Origin: a virus
Direction: 5' to 3' (one strand)
IMG/VR virus record: IMGVR_UViG_3300025141_014429
Location: 59,029-123,028 of that record
Length of the DNA stretch: 64,000 nucleotides
Shown: in pieces, positions 27,001-36,289 of the stretch
How the letters are laid out: each line of letters starts with the position of its first letter
How positions within the stretch are numbered: position 1 is the first letter of the stretch
The notes under the pieces: model-generated
Told to the model about the DNA's origin: nothing
Databases searched by the model: none
Seen by the model: only the letters and a program-made list of their open reading frames with translations
Position numbers and translations under genes: made by a program

Positions 27001-28150
27001 GCTGGCATTTCAAAGTTCAGATTCAACGTCTATGATTAGCAAGCACGATTTTCCAACACAACTTCAAGCCCACAGTTACTGGACCGACAATGGTAACAAG
27101 TGGAAAACACCTGAGACATATTCTAATGATTTATATGGTTCTGCATTCGATCTTGTAGATAATTATAAAGTCCCTGCACCAACTGCGGATTCTGGAGGTT
27201 CAGCTACTGCAACACATGTGTATACAACTGATCAGATAACATATGAAGAGACTACAAATAATTTTGGAGTTGGATCAATGATTTTTCCTAGTCCTAAATT
27301 TAAAAGTGAATTTATATACCCATATAAAAATAATCCAGATCGATCTATGCATCAAGATAAAAGCCTAACTTTGCTTCTATACAGACTAAAATACGTGGAT
27401 ATGTATGCTAGTGGTACATATGTTGGAACTGCTGGTAATCCAAAGCTAGCAATAACTGATCAAGCAACCGACGCACAAAGACGAGAAGCTGTTGATACAA
27501 TACAAGCCGGATACGAAACCCCACTCGGTGCAATAAGAAGAGTTGGTTACATGTCAGGAGATGATTTAATTCCTCACTTGTTCGGTGGAACATTCAACTC
27601 CAATGATACACTTTTTGATAATTTTCGACTGGAAGGTAAGAATAGCCGTGATACATCGGTATTAGGGAGTGCACCTACTGTTAATCTTACATCTGCAGCA
27701 ATCCCAGCGCTAGCGAAAGTTGCAATAGAACAACGAACTTTTTTAGGACTTACAGGTAGTATTTACGAAAATGATCGAACGTTTAGTTACGGAATAATCA
27801 ACACCAATCTCCAAAGAAGAAAATCATATTATCGATCTGATAGATTCACAGGTCAAGTTGCAGATCTTGTACACCCAGGATTTGATACTGCATTTTCTCA
27901 ATTAGGCGCTAGATTAGGAAGAAATATTAGAAATTTTAAAAATACTAGTAATGAACCCCTAGCGGCACCTGTTGTTATTAAGTTTGTAACCGGTTCTAAT
28001 GTCAAACCCCAGAATGATACAAAGGGTAGAAAATTTAAATTAATGAAACCAGCTGATCTTAGAGTAGTACCGGGTAGGCAAAGCTCTAATATGAGTATAT
28101 TTGCTACATCTTCTATGCCTTTCTTTGATGATGACAATTCTAGAAATTAA
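24038..28150 (+). CDS. Giant virion protein (1370 aa), unknown family
   Basis: A 1370-residue protein. The start ATG at 24038 abuts the previous stop and has GGAGG about 12 bases upstream. It begins VFLTGSGVTRGYLTGSG, and many short TGS/SGS turns recur, as in its neighbours. Composition is beta-rich with few Cys and without transmembrane segments or coiled coils, consistent with a tail-fibre or baseplate-peripheral protein. No catalytic motif was found. The same style of Gly-Ser turns in the flanking LamG proteins suggests a shared assembly rather than a shared domain. It is followed by a 45-base gap and then a new group of genes. Confidence 0.55.
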   Translation: MPKVFLTGSGVTRGYLTGSGFISNPPRYLIRQFDSATGSYPTIARTGDASRMGNYSVSFDDTSTMIFDDPYAEAEINFDMVFQTKIVPITTPGIYYGPVNSNILGEGYKEVIEPTIKETFLSPLDDDTITLTDTDGNSVVFTFKYGLNLSGLANNEVQIPINRYDRKLLAKNFTKKINEHPGIKIQAILLDEPKKFRLPGRNDAGKSESFANGTIKLRQQKPGTAGNKAITKSLTAPSIFGTIEGISITNFSGGKDISRISYPQVLDSDIQLKIQEQGIATPNFSSENLDNSGGVIRKGISDAHIRFTKGEDLTAFDDSRIDIRGDVFYEVGTPENIYPGFSSKLSDKTQIVIDISSAIKSSIGYNTKGSQPKSQTSLNDTSGARQRLMAYYNPTIKKWETIARGINSNYSDQSQIIYNSIMNEAVIGFGPLASGFQLIGTSSNSSINNAKLLDDNVLASLEKPISNFGFPFSGKYHATSSQTFKMSSYINQPFVVEKVVIDFDAEFEGVGKNTYVGKFGPTFGYNNGAGNESDKGNIDLTKMQKFNFFLLRQFESKKPHTENYSIGFATAFFDLTPADYTHFTSSIPGHFYLGPSGSNETTYVTTGREMITYGSMLHIVTSSAYSSKSDLEDPASGINFDTIFNSKLAGDANYIIDTKFNASLGYNKPYTGSFSIEFPCRHTAQTLPVSSFSSVKVGTNQRANFLNNDFSSRGGSRLEKSSRALVNGQQSLKKGGPSSVSCRSATVVPDVFETSDASSLDKVSPYILFPNDELVLGFQYPLAGNIINYGIPGSDETLFDQITFTGPAKLTLYGSQIKKNVEFHDTLNQPLTSDAVHEVIHYDNPVIDQFDLAQRTEYVDSSLDQFNETGFILRTNNPASRIGKKIESLISGSVVGMNGAFSRYRQAYAFSQIYFDSMLPNVRQLFIDSQNLESVPSVNYTVNYGNTITHIVGLNIEAKTDSVWPDNSGLSKSVDYTLPFNLSDNKGQLAFQSSDSTSMISKHDFPTQLQAHSYWTDNGNKWKTPETYSNDLYGSAFDLVDNYKVPAPTADSGGSATATHVYTTDQITYEETTNNFGVGSMIFPSPKFKSEFIYPYKNNPDRSMHQDKSLTLLLYRLKYVDMYASGTYVGTAGNPKLAITDQATDAQRREAVDTIQAGYETPLGAIRRVGYMSGDDLIPHLFGGTFNSNDTLFDNFRLEGKNSRDTSVLGSAPTVNLTSAAIPALAKVAIEQRTFLGLTGSIYENDRTFSYGIINTNLQRRKSYYRSDRFTGQVADLVHPGFDTAFSQLGARLGRNIRNFKNTSNEPLAAPVVIKFVTGSNVKPQNDTKGRKFKLMKPADLRVVPGRQSSNMSIFATSSMPFFDDDNSRN

Positions 28151-28195
28151 CTTGTGAGAAATATTTGTGTGTAATAATTATAAGTGTGAGGAATA

Positions 28196-29254
28196 ATGGC
28201 AGGAATACTTGATAGTAAAACTAGAATTATGGACGTTATTGTTACCCAAGAAGGGAGAAGACAAATAGCGTCAGGAAAGATGCGTCCAGAGTTTATTTCT
28301 TTTACTGATGGGCATACTTTTTATCAAAAAGAAGGAATGCAAGGAAACGAGGATCCAACAACAAGAATCTATTTTGAAGCAACTTCTAGACTTAACGATT
28401 CAATTACGCTAGAAAGTGATGATAGCGGTAACTTAGTTCAATTTGACTTTTCACCTAAACACACACTAGTTGGCGAAGAGCTTTTTACAGCAACAGCTAG
28501 TAGTCCTGATTTATCAACAAATAAGTTTAGAATTCATAATTTTGGATCACAATTTGCTTCAACAGGTAAATTAATTGCTAGTGCAAGCATTAATAATTTC
28601 AAAAACTTGTATATGATTGGTACAAGAAATGGAGTTGAAGCTGAGCTTCCTGGAGATGGATTTGCTTTAAGCTCAAATACAGCAAGGTTTTCTATTAAAA
28701 ACTACTCTCCTTGGATTGATGGCGCACATAATCAAAAAATAACAATAGATGCAATTGAACCGCTATTTACTGATAAGAGGCTTTCACATCTTCCTAATTT
28801 TAAATATTTGCCACCAGAAACAATAACAGGAAACCCACTTGGCGTTTATCCAAATGTAAATGAATCTGCACCACTCACATATTCAGAATTAATGAAAGAG
28901 ATAGCTATTAAAAAACCCGAAGAGTTTGCAAAGTCAGATTCATTAGATCCATTCGACCACCCAAAAAGAAGAAATCTTCTTAAAAACTTTATGAAGCCAG
29001 AAGGCGTAATGGCAACAAAAGAAGGTAAGACTATACAATTTACTAATACATCTAAGACAAATAATGTCGTCATGCAAATGTTTGAATTGAGTGATAATAA
29101 ATTTAAAAAATTAGATATTATTGACTTTGGTACATTTAATGACCCACAAGACTTTGATAGACCTGAAAAACATATATTTTTTGCTGGTAAAGTCTATGTT
29201 GATTCGAATGGATCACCAACTTTTGTCAACTTATTTACTTTCATACTGGACTAA
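28196..29254 (+). CDS. Virion protein with ILDSKTRIMDVIVT N-terminal module (paralogue of 38429 gene)
   Basis: A 352-residue protein. Its N-terminal ~45 residues (MAGILDSKTRIMDVIVTQEG, then RRQIASG) match in pattern the start of the 235-aa protein at 38429: LD-x2-T-x2-I-x-(V/D)-x2-(V)-x-T-x2-GR-x2-(I/L)A. The rest is mixed alpha/beta with an internal NLLKNF and a C-terminal beta ending VNLFTFILD. Such proteins occur in the tail regions of T4-like marine phages and are uncharacterised. The ATG at 28196 has GAGGA 5 bases upstream. A shared docking module at the N-terminus is the most likely meaning of the similarity; function is unknown. Confidence 0.6.
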   Translation: MAGILDSKTRIMDVIVTQEGRRQIASGKMRPEFISFTDGHTFYQKEGMQGNEDPTTRIYFEATSRLNDSITLESDDSGNLVQFDFSPKHTLVGEELFTATASSPDLSTNKFRIHNFGSQFASTGKLIASASINNFKNLYMIGTRNGVEAELPGDGFALSSNTARFSIKNYSPWIDGAHNQKITIDAIEPLFTDKRLSHLPNFKYLPPETITGNPLGVYPNVNESAPLTYSELMKEIAIKKPEEFAKSDSLDPFDHPKRRNLLKNFMKPEGVMATKEGKTIQFTNTSKTNNVVMQMFELSDNKFKKLDIIDFGTFNDPQDFDRPEKHIFFAGKVYVDSNGSPTFVNLFTFILD

Positions 29255-29256
29255 CA

Positions 29257-32025
29257 ATGATAATCGTAGATCCTGATTCAATTGACATTATAACAGAGCT
29301 TCCAGATGATGATGATATCGTTATTATTGATGTCAAGGGTGATAAAGATAATCCAGTTTATACATATAGAATCCCTGTCAAGATCGATCTAAGAAAAGCT
29401 TTGCAAGCAAATGTATCAGACTTTTCAATTAAAGTTCTAAATAGACCTTTTTCTGAAATAAATAGTATTGGATTCTTAGATGATCAGTCACTACAAGGAC
29501 AGCCGTCAGATGTTAATCAACAAGTTAATTCATTTGTTGAAAAAAACATGATCAGATATTTAAATAAGCAAAAAGATGCTGTTATCAAAGAATACAAGAC
29601 TGACTTTAAAGAAATACTAGATAAACAAATAATGTATAGATTTAAAGACTTATCTGATGAAGAACTTTTTGGAAAGGAAAGAATAGTTGTAGTTGCTGAT
29701 AGTTCTCTTGATGAAGATAATACAATCTCATCAATTCCTCTTCATGACAATAAAACTCAAGAATATGATATTACTTTTGAGCAAGCAGTTGATATCACAT
29801 ACCAAGAAGGTGGTGATCCTGCATCTGCTTTTGAGTCTGTGCAAGATGAACTTTCACTAACACAGCTTAAACAAGGAACAACATTAAATAATTATGCTTC
29901 ATTAAAGGGCAGGGATTCGCGTCTAAATAGAATTAAAGAAACGATAAGAAATACTTTTAGAGAAGAATCTAATATAGATTTGTCCGACGGTAGCGATATT
30001 GATTTATCTAATGACGCGATTAATACAAATAGACTTAAGTCTTTTGAGATTAATCAGTCATTAAGAGAACAAAAAATATGTTTATACATTGATGTTGAAC
30101 AAGAATTAATAGCAAAAACAGGGGGAAAGGTATTTTTAGCTATTGGTTGCTTCAATATATTTGGCTTGATTCTAGACACAACAGAACTAATTTTAAATCA
30201 CAGCTCTTTTTCTGATGATCTTAGTATATTTTTACCTAAATTAAAAGTAGAATCAACAAGAACCGGAGTCAATAAGGATATAATAGTTTTAGAAGTTGCT
30301 AATGAATCTTTTTCTGAAGTTAAAGCAAACATATATTACAAAGTCACTAATGAATGCGGTAGTTTAGATATGATGCGATTTGAATTTGATAAGTCTATTA
30401 CATTGAATCCAAAAAGCTCTAAGCGAATCAAATACACTGGTCTAGACTTGGAAGGCGAAGGTGGCGGCCCTAGAACAGCCGGCTCTGTTTTATTTAGAGT
30501 TACACCTGAGATCAAATCATACGAAGATGGAGCTTATCGACGAATAGCAAATACTTACTATGCAAATCTTAAATCTAGTTATATTGAGAGAAATGTATTT
30601 ATCCCTATTATGACATATAACAAATCTGGTTATATAGATGTTGAACTTCACAACATTCCAAAAAATATCACATCAGTACAAATATATAAGCGAAATGTTA
30701 CAAAAAAGCAAAGAGAGTTTCAGCCTATTCTTAACGAAATAGGTTCACAATACGAGATAGAAGTCCTGTCAAACAATCAAAATACTGTGCTTTTAAGTGA
30801 TTATGACGTAAGAGATGAGAATTTTTACGAATATAAAGCAAAAATTATTTATGGACCGGGTGAAGAATACTTTACTCTAAATTCTGGTATTATAGAGTAT
30901 CTAAGTATTGATGATTTAGTCAAGTTAGATATAGTGGGACAATCTGGAGAAGGTAATTACAGCTTTACTGTTAATGTTGAAAAATCACTATCAGCAGCGG
31001 ATAGGCTTTTTGATCAGATATCTTCATTCGGTAAACAACCTAAGAATGTTGATGTTTCCTCTGTATCAAACCCAGCTTTTCAACTATTTGAAAATGAACT
31101 TAAGCAAATTAATGCGCTTATTTTAGACGCAGTATTGATTAGAGTTAAACGATTTAATTGTGTTACAGGTGAAATGCTCAATATTGGTGAGTTCAATGTT
31201 GAGTTTAATCAAAATAGTTCTTCCCAAGGAACAGCATTAGTTGAAGATACTTTTGGATCAAAATCAGGGCAAAAATATGTATATGCAATACAACCTTTTG
31301 CTAGGTCTGTTTATGAGCTATTAGTTAGTATCAATTCAAAATTGAAAGATTTAGCCAAACAATCTCCGATCGCAGGAAAAAATATAATAAGTCAATTAGT
31401 TAGAATAACAGAGGAAGGTATCGAATCATCTGTAGGTTCTAAGTATTATTCTAGGTCCAATTATAAGAGAGGAACTTTGCAATCAGATATGCAGAGTGTA
31501 GAACAAGTAAATGGTGACTTGTGGCTTTATGGAAGAAATGGTAATATTGAGTATCTTGAAAATAATAAGCCTAGAAAAACAATTAATTTTGAAAATACTA
31601 GAATATCATTAGTTAAAGCTGTGCAAGGATTGGCTGAAGTTTATGAGTCAAAATTGCAAGTAGTTTTTACAGCAGCTGATCCAGAAGTCATGGCTTTTCC
31701 ATTTTCACCTAAAATTGTTAGAAGACCTGTTAAAAAGTCAATATCTGATTCATTTATAGATGACATAGTAAAAATTGAGTTTGACTTTGATGATGATCAA
31801 GGAGAAGTTGATTATTTTGTAATTACTGCCCTTAAAGATGGGCAGAATAGAATAGTCGCCGGTATACATTGTCCAGACGAAGACGTTGGATCTTTTACTT
31901 ACATAGATGATAGTCAAATAGGTTATCATGGTGCTATATCTTATACAATTTATGCTGTTAACGAAGACAAAACAATCCAAGGACCTTTTAATTTAGGTAT
32001 GATAATAGTTGGATCAGGAGTTTAA
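29257..32025 (+). CDS. Large virion protein with FN3-like modules (922 aa)
   Basis: A 922-residue protein beginning with an acidic stretch (LPDDDDIVIIDVKGDKDN). The central region includes IPKNITSVQIYKRNVTKKQ followed by DYDVRDENFYEYKAKIIYGPG, and the C-terminal ~100 residues include VKIEFDFDDDQGEVDYFVI with YTIYAVNEDKTIQGPF. Both look like fibronectin-III-type beta sandwiches (a Y-x-(V/I)-x-A strand near the end). A middle segment also contains hydrophobic beta strands. It starts 3 bases after the previous stop and ends 3 bases before the next gene, part of a tight operon. A fibre or baseplate decoration is likely; there is no T4 counterpart I can name. Confidence 0.55.
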   Translation: MIIVDPDSIDIITELPDDDDIVIIDVKGDKDNPVYTYRIPVKIDLRKALQANVSDFSIKVLNRPFSEINSIGFLDDQSLQGQPSDVNQQVNSFVEKNMIRYLNKQKDAVIKEYKTDFKEILDKQIMYRFKDLSDEELFGKERIVVVADSSLDEDNTISSIPLHDNKTQEYDITFEQAVDITYQEGGDPASAFESVQDELSLTQLKQGTTLNNYASLKGRDSRLNRIKETIRNTFREESNIDLSDGSDIDLSNDAINTNRLKSFEINQSLREQKICLYIDVEQELIAKTGGKVFLAIGCFNIFGLILDTTELILNHSSFSDDLSIFLPKLKVESTRTGVNKDIIVLEVANESFSEVKANIYYKVTNECGSLDMMRFEFDKSITLNPKSSKRIKYTGLDLEGEGGGPRTAGSVLFRVTPEIKSYEDGAYRRIANTYYANLKSSYIERNVFIPIMTYNKSGYIDVELHNIPKNITSVQIYKRNVTKKQREFQPILNEIGSQYEIEVLSNNQNTVLLSDYDVRDENFYEYKAKIIYGPGEEYFTLNSGIIEYLSIDDLVKLDIVGQSGEGNYSFTVNVEKSLSAADRLFDQISSFGKQPKNVDVSSVSNPAFQLFENELKQINALILDAVLIRVKRFNCVTGEMLNIGEFNVEFNQNSSSQGTALVEDTFGSKSGQKYVYAIQPFARSVYELLVSINSKLKDLAKQSPIAGKNIISQLVRITEEGIESSVGSKYYSRSNYKRGTLQSDMQSVEQVNGDLWLYGRNGNIEYLENNKPRKTINFENTRISLVKAVQGLAEVYESKLQVVFTAADPEVMAFPFSPKIVRRPVKKSISDSFIDDIVKIEFDFDDDQGEVDYFVITALKDGQNRIVAGIHCPDEDVGSFTYIDDSQIGYHGAISYTIYAVNEDKTIQGPFNLGMIIVGSGV

Positions 32026-32027
32026 GA

Positions 32028-35000
32028 ATGCCTAGAAGACCTAAGATAAAATTTAATGCGCAACCAAAACGCCCGTCTAGAGCTGTTACAGGTGCACAAT
32101 CAAAAGCTGCAATAACTAGTGCACAAATTGGAATGAGGGAGGCTAAAAAAAGTGCTAGAGAGAATGCTGAGAAGACAATTAAGATACCCAGCCCTAACGG
32201 AAAAGATAGAAATCAACTTCTATCAGATAGAGGTATATCAGTAGTCAGACCTGAAATAATTGCTGCAACTGAATTCATACCGCTCGTCAAAGATGATGAT
32301 CCTTCTGATGCAACTTTTACAATGACATCTGGAGATAAAGAATTTAAAGTTGATGTTTCAAATGCTGCAAGACTTCTAGAAATGCAAGTAGTTGCTCAAA
32401 CAATGCTATTCGAAAACATAAGAGAGGTTTTAACAATTTATGCCGGCGGTGATATTGTAGGAATCCTTGATCAATTTTTAACTTTTTTAAATGGTGAATA
32501 CGCCGGCGAAATAAATGTAGGCACAATCAATAATATGAAAAGACAGATTAAAGATGCTATAAAAAGTGCTTATTTTGTTATGCCTACTGACTTAAGTGAA
32601 GCAGACTTAGCCACAGGAAGGCTTAAAAAAGTACAAGAAGCAAAGAAAAGTCTAGAAAGTTTAAGTCAAAGATTTAATAAGTTAGATAACAAATACCAAG
32701 ATCTATTAATAGAATATGTTGCAAGATACTATCTTGTTAAACATTCAAATAACTTCTTAAGAGAAATGGGACTTTCTAAGATTAGAATTAAAAAGACGTT
32801 TGATATACTGAGCTCAGATCCTTCTACTTTAAAAGATTCTTCAGATACTCGTGTAAAAAATGCTAGAGAATACATAACACAAGGAACAGCTGCACAAGGA
32901 TTAGGGCTTTTACTTCCTGATATGAAAAGCTATATAGCAAATAATTTAATATCAGACTTGAAAAATGCTAAAAAAGCAAACTCTAGTAGAAATCTAATGC
33001 ATGTAATCAAAGCGCTTTCATCTGATATGCAATTTAAGGAAAGACAAACAACAGTAGATTACAGTAAGGATCAAATACCTGCTACAGTTAAAACTGAGCC
33101 ATCTCTTGAAAATGGTCAAGCTTCATATGAAACATTTAATGTTTCTACTTTTTTTGGTACTCCTGGGTCTAGATCTAATATGATTACTGGTAATAAGTCA
33201 GGAAAAAATTTTTCCAACAATGCTTATGATCGTGTGAGAACAATCATTAGGGGGAACAGAACAAGTTTTAAAAAAATGATAGGTAATAGTGCTAATTTAA
33301 GTTTTGAAAAGATTGAAAGTGATATATCGCCACTACTAGCAAGGTGTCTATCAGATGTAACTCTTCACAATAATTTTTCAGTAAAAAATTCTGTGTCTGA
33401 TTTTAAAGTGATTGCTAGTAATCAAGAAAACACTAGTGCACAAGTTAATTTTAATGTTGGCAGTTACTGTAAATCTGCTTTGTACAATAAAGACTTAGAC
33501 TCGAGTCAAGTTATATCTAACATGTTTATGTCTGATCAGTCTAATAATGGTATAGTACCCAATAAGATTGCAAACTCTTTTAAAATAGATGCTGATAACA
33601 AAGTTCTGCCTTTTGAGCAGAACTTTGGAGACTTGTCTGTAGGTGAACCGTACATTCCGGGTGGAAGTTATTATTTTGATCAAGGTCTTCAAGAGTTAAG
33701 TCAGGGAAATGAAAATAATGTTTTCACAGACTTGACGACATTTTCAAATACATTAGACACGGTAATCAATGACATATTTTCAGATTTTAATACGATGAGA
33801 GGCTTCAGTAGTCGTGATTCAGATAATCTGTTAAATAGTCAAGAACTATTAGACAATTTTAACAATAAGATTGCAGACTGGTTGAACAAATATTATAATA
33901 AGTCTAACCCTGGTTTCAACAACCTCTTTTTCTGGTTATTCATAGAAAAATGTACAAAAGATCAGTATTTTTTAACTACATTCATAACTTATCTCAAATT
34001 AATGGAATACAGGGTTAATCCGCAACCTGAGACTGGGGGTACTAACATGAATAGACCTGTCTCTAATGCATTTACCAATGTATATAAAAATAAACCCAGG
34101 GCTAGGAATTTTGCTGCAAGAGAAGGCGAGGACGAACAAAAAAAACACAGAGAAAAAGTAAGCCTTAGAAATTATTGTGTGTCTCACATGTTTCTTGAAA
34201 TAATGACAGATCTCTTAGGGCAGAAAAAGAATGGAAAGGGAGATGGGTTAGGTAACGATTTTGATCTTAAAGTAAAACATGTTCGAAGAAAAGTTAAGAT
34301 GTATGGATTGGGCGCAGATGCGATTGGAAATAAAGGTTTGATGGTTTCTACTACTAGTGATAAGTTTTTCCGGAACCCTTGGAAAACATTCTATGATGAA
34401 GTAATTAATGGAAATTGTTGGGATGATTTAAGACATACCGGTGCTCCAGAAGAAAATGTATTTGAAAAAACAATCCCCATGCTTCATCCTTATGAAAGCA
34501 TGCTTGCTAGTCGAGCAAAAAATAATTTAAAAAGAACAATCGGGTCTAACACCGGGGAAGGTGATACTAATAAGAAAAACACAAACGGGGGCGTGGGTAG
34601 GTATCAACCTGGTTTTACCGGAGGTGTTAATGATTTAGAAAATAATATACCTTTAAATACAAATAGGGAGCGAACTTACCTTGGTTTAGATAGTACTAAA
34701 GATATGCGAGGATTTGCGCATCTTATGTATTTTATATCAGTTCTAAGCAAGATGAGTGTATTCAAAGTAGAAGTATTTGCCGGAGAGCCACAATTAAAAA
34801 TTAAAATCTATAGAAAAGTAATAAAATCAGGTATAGCAGCACTCAGAGGTAATCAATTTGACTCTGATAATCATTCTAGAACAATATTTAATAATATCAA
34901 AAGAATCACAGGCGCAGTTAAGAATGATATTAGAGAGAATAATAAAAGTTGTTTCAATCATCTTTTAATTATGAAAGCGCAAGCTCAGACAATGAAAAAT

Positions 35001-36281
35001 CAAGTTAGTGAGATTAAAAGTTTTGTCAAAGGTACAGGAAGCGAAAATGATTATAGGGAGATATTAAGAATTTTTGATGAATCCGGAATAGGTAGGGAAC
35101 TTTTGAGTTTTGTAAGCCCATCGATGTTAGCATCTAACAAATACTCGCAAATGAAATTAATGACAGGGGCAAAGAAATTTCCTCACATACCGTCAGCTGA
35201 TGTAATTACTTCAAAACAATTAAAAAATATGATGACTTTTTTCAATCAAAAGACAAGAGGTTTTCATGCAAAAGAAACCTTAGATGTCTTAAATGGAAGA
35301 AAAACAGTTATGCATGTAGGGATTCCTGCTGGTATGTTAGAAAACTTACAATTTGAAGCGCTTAGAGAAACTGGTGACAATTTGTATGAAGGGTCAAACC
35401 TGGTAATGGTTGCAATACATAGAAAAGATGTGCTTAATTCGAGATCATATGTATACCCAAAGACTTTTGTTTTTGATATGAGTAGATTCGTAATTGACTA
35501 CCCTGAAAACGGATCTGTGAGTCAAACATCTGATCAATCATTTTTAAGTGCACAAGACCTGCTCAACAACTCTCAGATTCATAAGATAGATGGGCTTGGA
35601 AGCGCATTTAGAATTCCTAAAGGTAAAGCATATCATGAAGATAGCTTTGGAATATTTGATTTTGAAAATCAACCAGGGTATACTGATAAATTTCAAAAAG
35701 ATGTATTCCATAATCATCTAACAGATCACTATCTAAAGATGTATTATAAATTCTTACTAGGGCTTGACTTTGATGAATATGTTTACCAGTTGACTCGTGA
35801 CAGTGCTATAAGAAACGGACCTGATCAAATCAATGTTGACCTACTCAATCAAATAATAACTAATAATGAATCAGTCTTTCCAGATGCATTTAAAGATGTT
35901 AATTCTGCAAGAGAACTATTTAAAATAAATACTGGAATAGCAAATACATTATTTTTTAATGCTGAGCACTACTCAAAAGCTTCATTATATCCAAATGCAT
36001 TTGATCGTGTTTTTTCTGTTCTTTTAAATGAAAGAGACTTCATATATTATACAGGAGATATTACAAAAGATAAGTCTACTAAACAATACGGAAGGATAGT
36101 TGGGAATCAATTTAGAACAGATGGCCAGATCGAAACAATAAATAAAATAAGAAAACCTCTGTCTAGTATAACAATTGGTGAAAAATACCATAATAAAACT
36201 AGAGACAAAGATTTTCCACAAGTCTATATGTATTATGCAGAAATCAGTATAATGAGAAGAATTGAAACACCAAGTTTCTAG
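32028..36281 (+). CDS. Giant virion protein (1417 aa), unknown family
   Basis: The largest gene in the window, 1417 residues. The N-terminus is very basic and Pro/Ala-rich (MPRRPKIKFNAQPKRPSR). Residues ~90-360 are mainly helical (for example RLKKVQEAKKSLESLSQRFN), and the remainder is mixed. There is no signal peptide, transmembrane segment or recognised catalytic motif. The alternating helical and mixed regions differ from the beta-rich neighbours. It is therefore more likely a structural hub, internal baseplate protein or tape-measure-like element than a fibre, but no family is recognised. It lies between two FN3-containing proteins with gaps of 2 and 8 bases. Confidence 0.55.
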   Translation: MPRRPKIKFNAQPKRPSRAVTGAQSKAAITSAQIGMREAKKSARENAEKTIKIPSPNGKDRNQLLSDRGISVVRPEIIAATEFIPLVKDDDPSDATFTMTSGDKEFKVDVSNAARLLEMQVVAQTMLFENIREVLTIYAGGDIVGILDQFLTFLNGEYAGEINVGTINNMKRQIKDAIKSAYFVMPTDLSEADLATGRLKKVQEAKKSLESLSQRFNKLDNKYQDLLIEYVARYYLVKHSNNFLREMGLSKIRIKKTFDILSSDPSTLKDSSDTRVKNAREYITQGTAAQGLGLLLPDMKSYIANNLISDLKNAKKANSSRNLMHVIKALSSDMQFKERQTTVDYSKDQIPATVKTEPSLENGQASYETFNVSTFFGTPGSRSNMITGNKSGKNFSNNAYDRVRTIIRGNRTSFKKMIGNSANLSFEKIESDISPLLARCLSDVTLHNNFSVKNSVSDFKVIASNQENTSAQVNFNVGSYCKSALYNKDLDSSQVISNMFMSDQSNNGIVPNKIANSFKIDADNKVLPFEQNFGDLSVGEPYIPGGSYYFDQGLQELSQGNENNVFTDLTTFSNTLDTVINDIFSDFNTMRGFSSRDSDNLLNSQELLDNFNNKIADWLNKYYNKSNPGFNNLFFWLFIEKCTKDQYFLTTFITYLKLMEYRVNPQPETGGTNMNRPVSNAFTNVYKNKPRARNFAAREGEDEQKKHREKVSLRNYCVSHMFLEIMTDLLGQKKNGKGDGLGNDFDLKVKHVRRKVKMYGLGADAIGNKGLMVSTTSDKFFRNPWKTFYDEVINGNCWDDLRHTGAPEENVFEKTIPMLHPYESMLASRAKNNLKRTIGSNTGEGDTNKKNTNGGVGRYQPGFTGGVNDLENNIPLNTNRERTYLGLDSTKDMRGFAHLMYFISVLSKMSVFKVEVFAGEPQLKIKIYRKVIKSGIAALRGNQFDSDNHSRTIFNNIKRITGAVKNDIRENNKSCFNHLLIMKAQAQTMKNQVSEIKSFVKGTGSENDYREILRIFDESGIGRELLSFVSPSMLASNKYSQMKLMTGAKKFPHIPSADVITSKQLKNMMTFFNQKTRGFHAKETLDVLNGRKTVMHVGIPAGMLENLQFEALRETGDNLYEGSNLVMVAIHRKDVLNSRSYVYPKTFVFDMSRFVIDYPENGSVSQTSDQSFLSAQDLLNNSQIHKIDGLGSAFRIPKGKAYHEDSFGIFDFENQPGYTDKFQKDVFHNHLTDHYLKMYYKFLLGLDFDEYVYQLTRDSAIRNGPDQINVDLLNQIITNNESVFPDAFKDVNSARELFKINTGIANTLFFNAEHYSKASLYPNAFDRVFSVLLNERDFIYYTGDITKDKSTKQYGRIVGNQFRTDGQIETINKIRKPLSSITIGEKYHNKTRDKDFPQVYMYYAEISIMRRIETPSF

Positions 36282-36289
36282 GAATTACA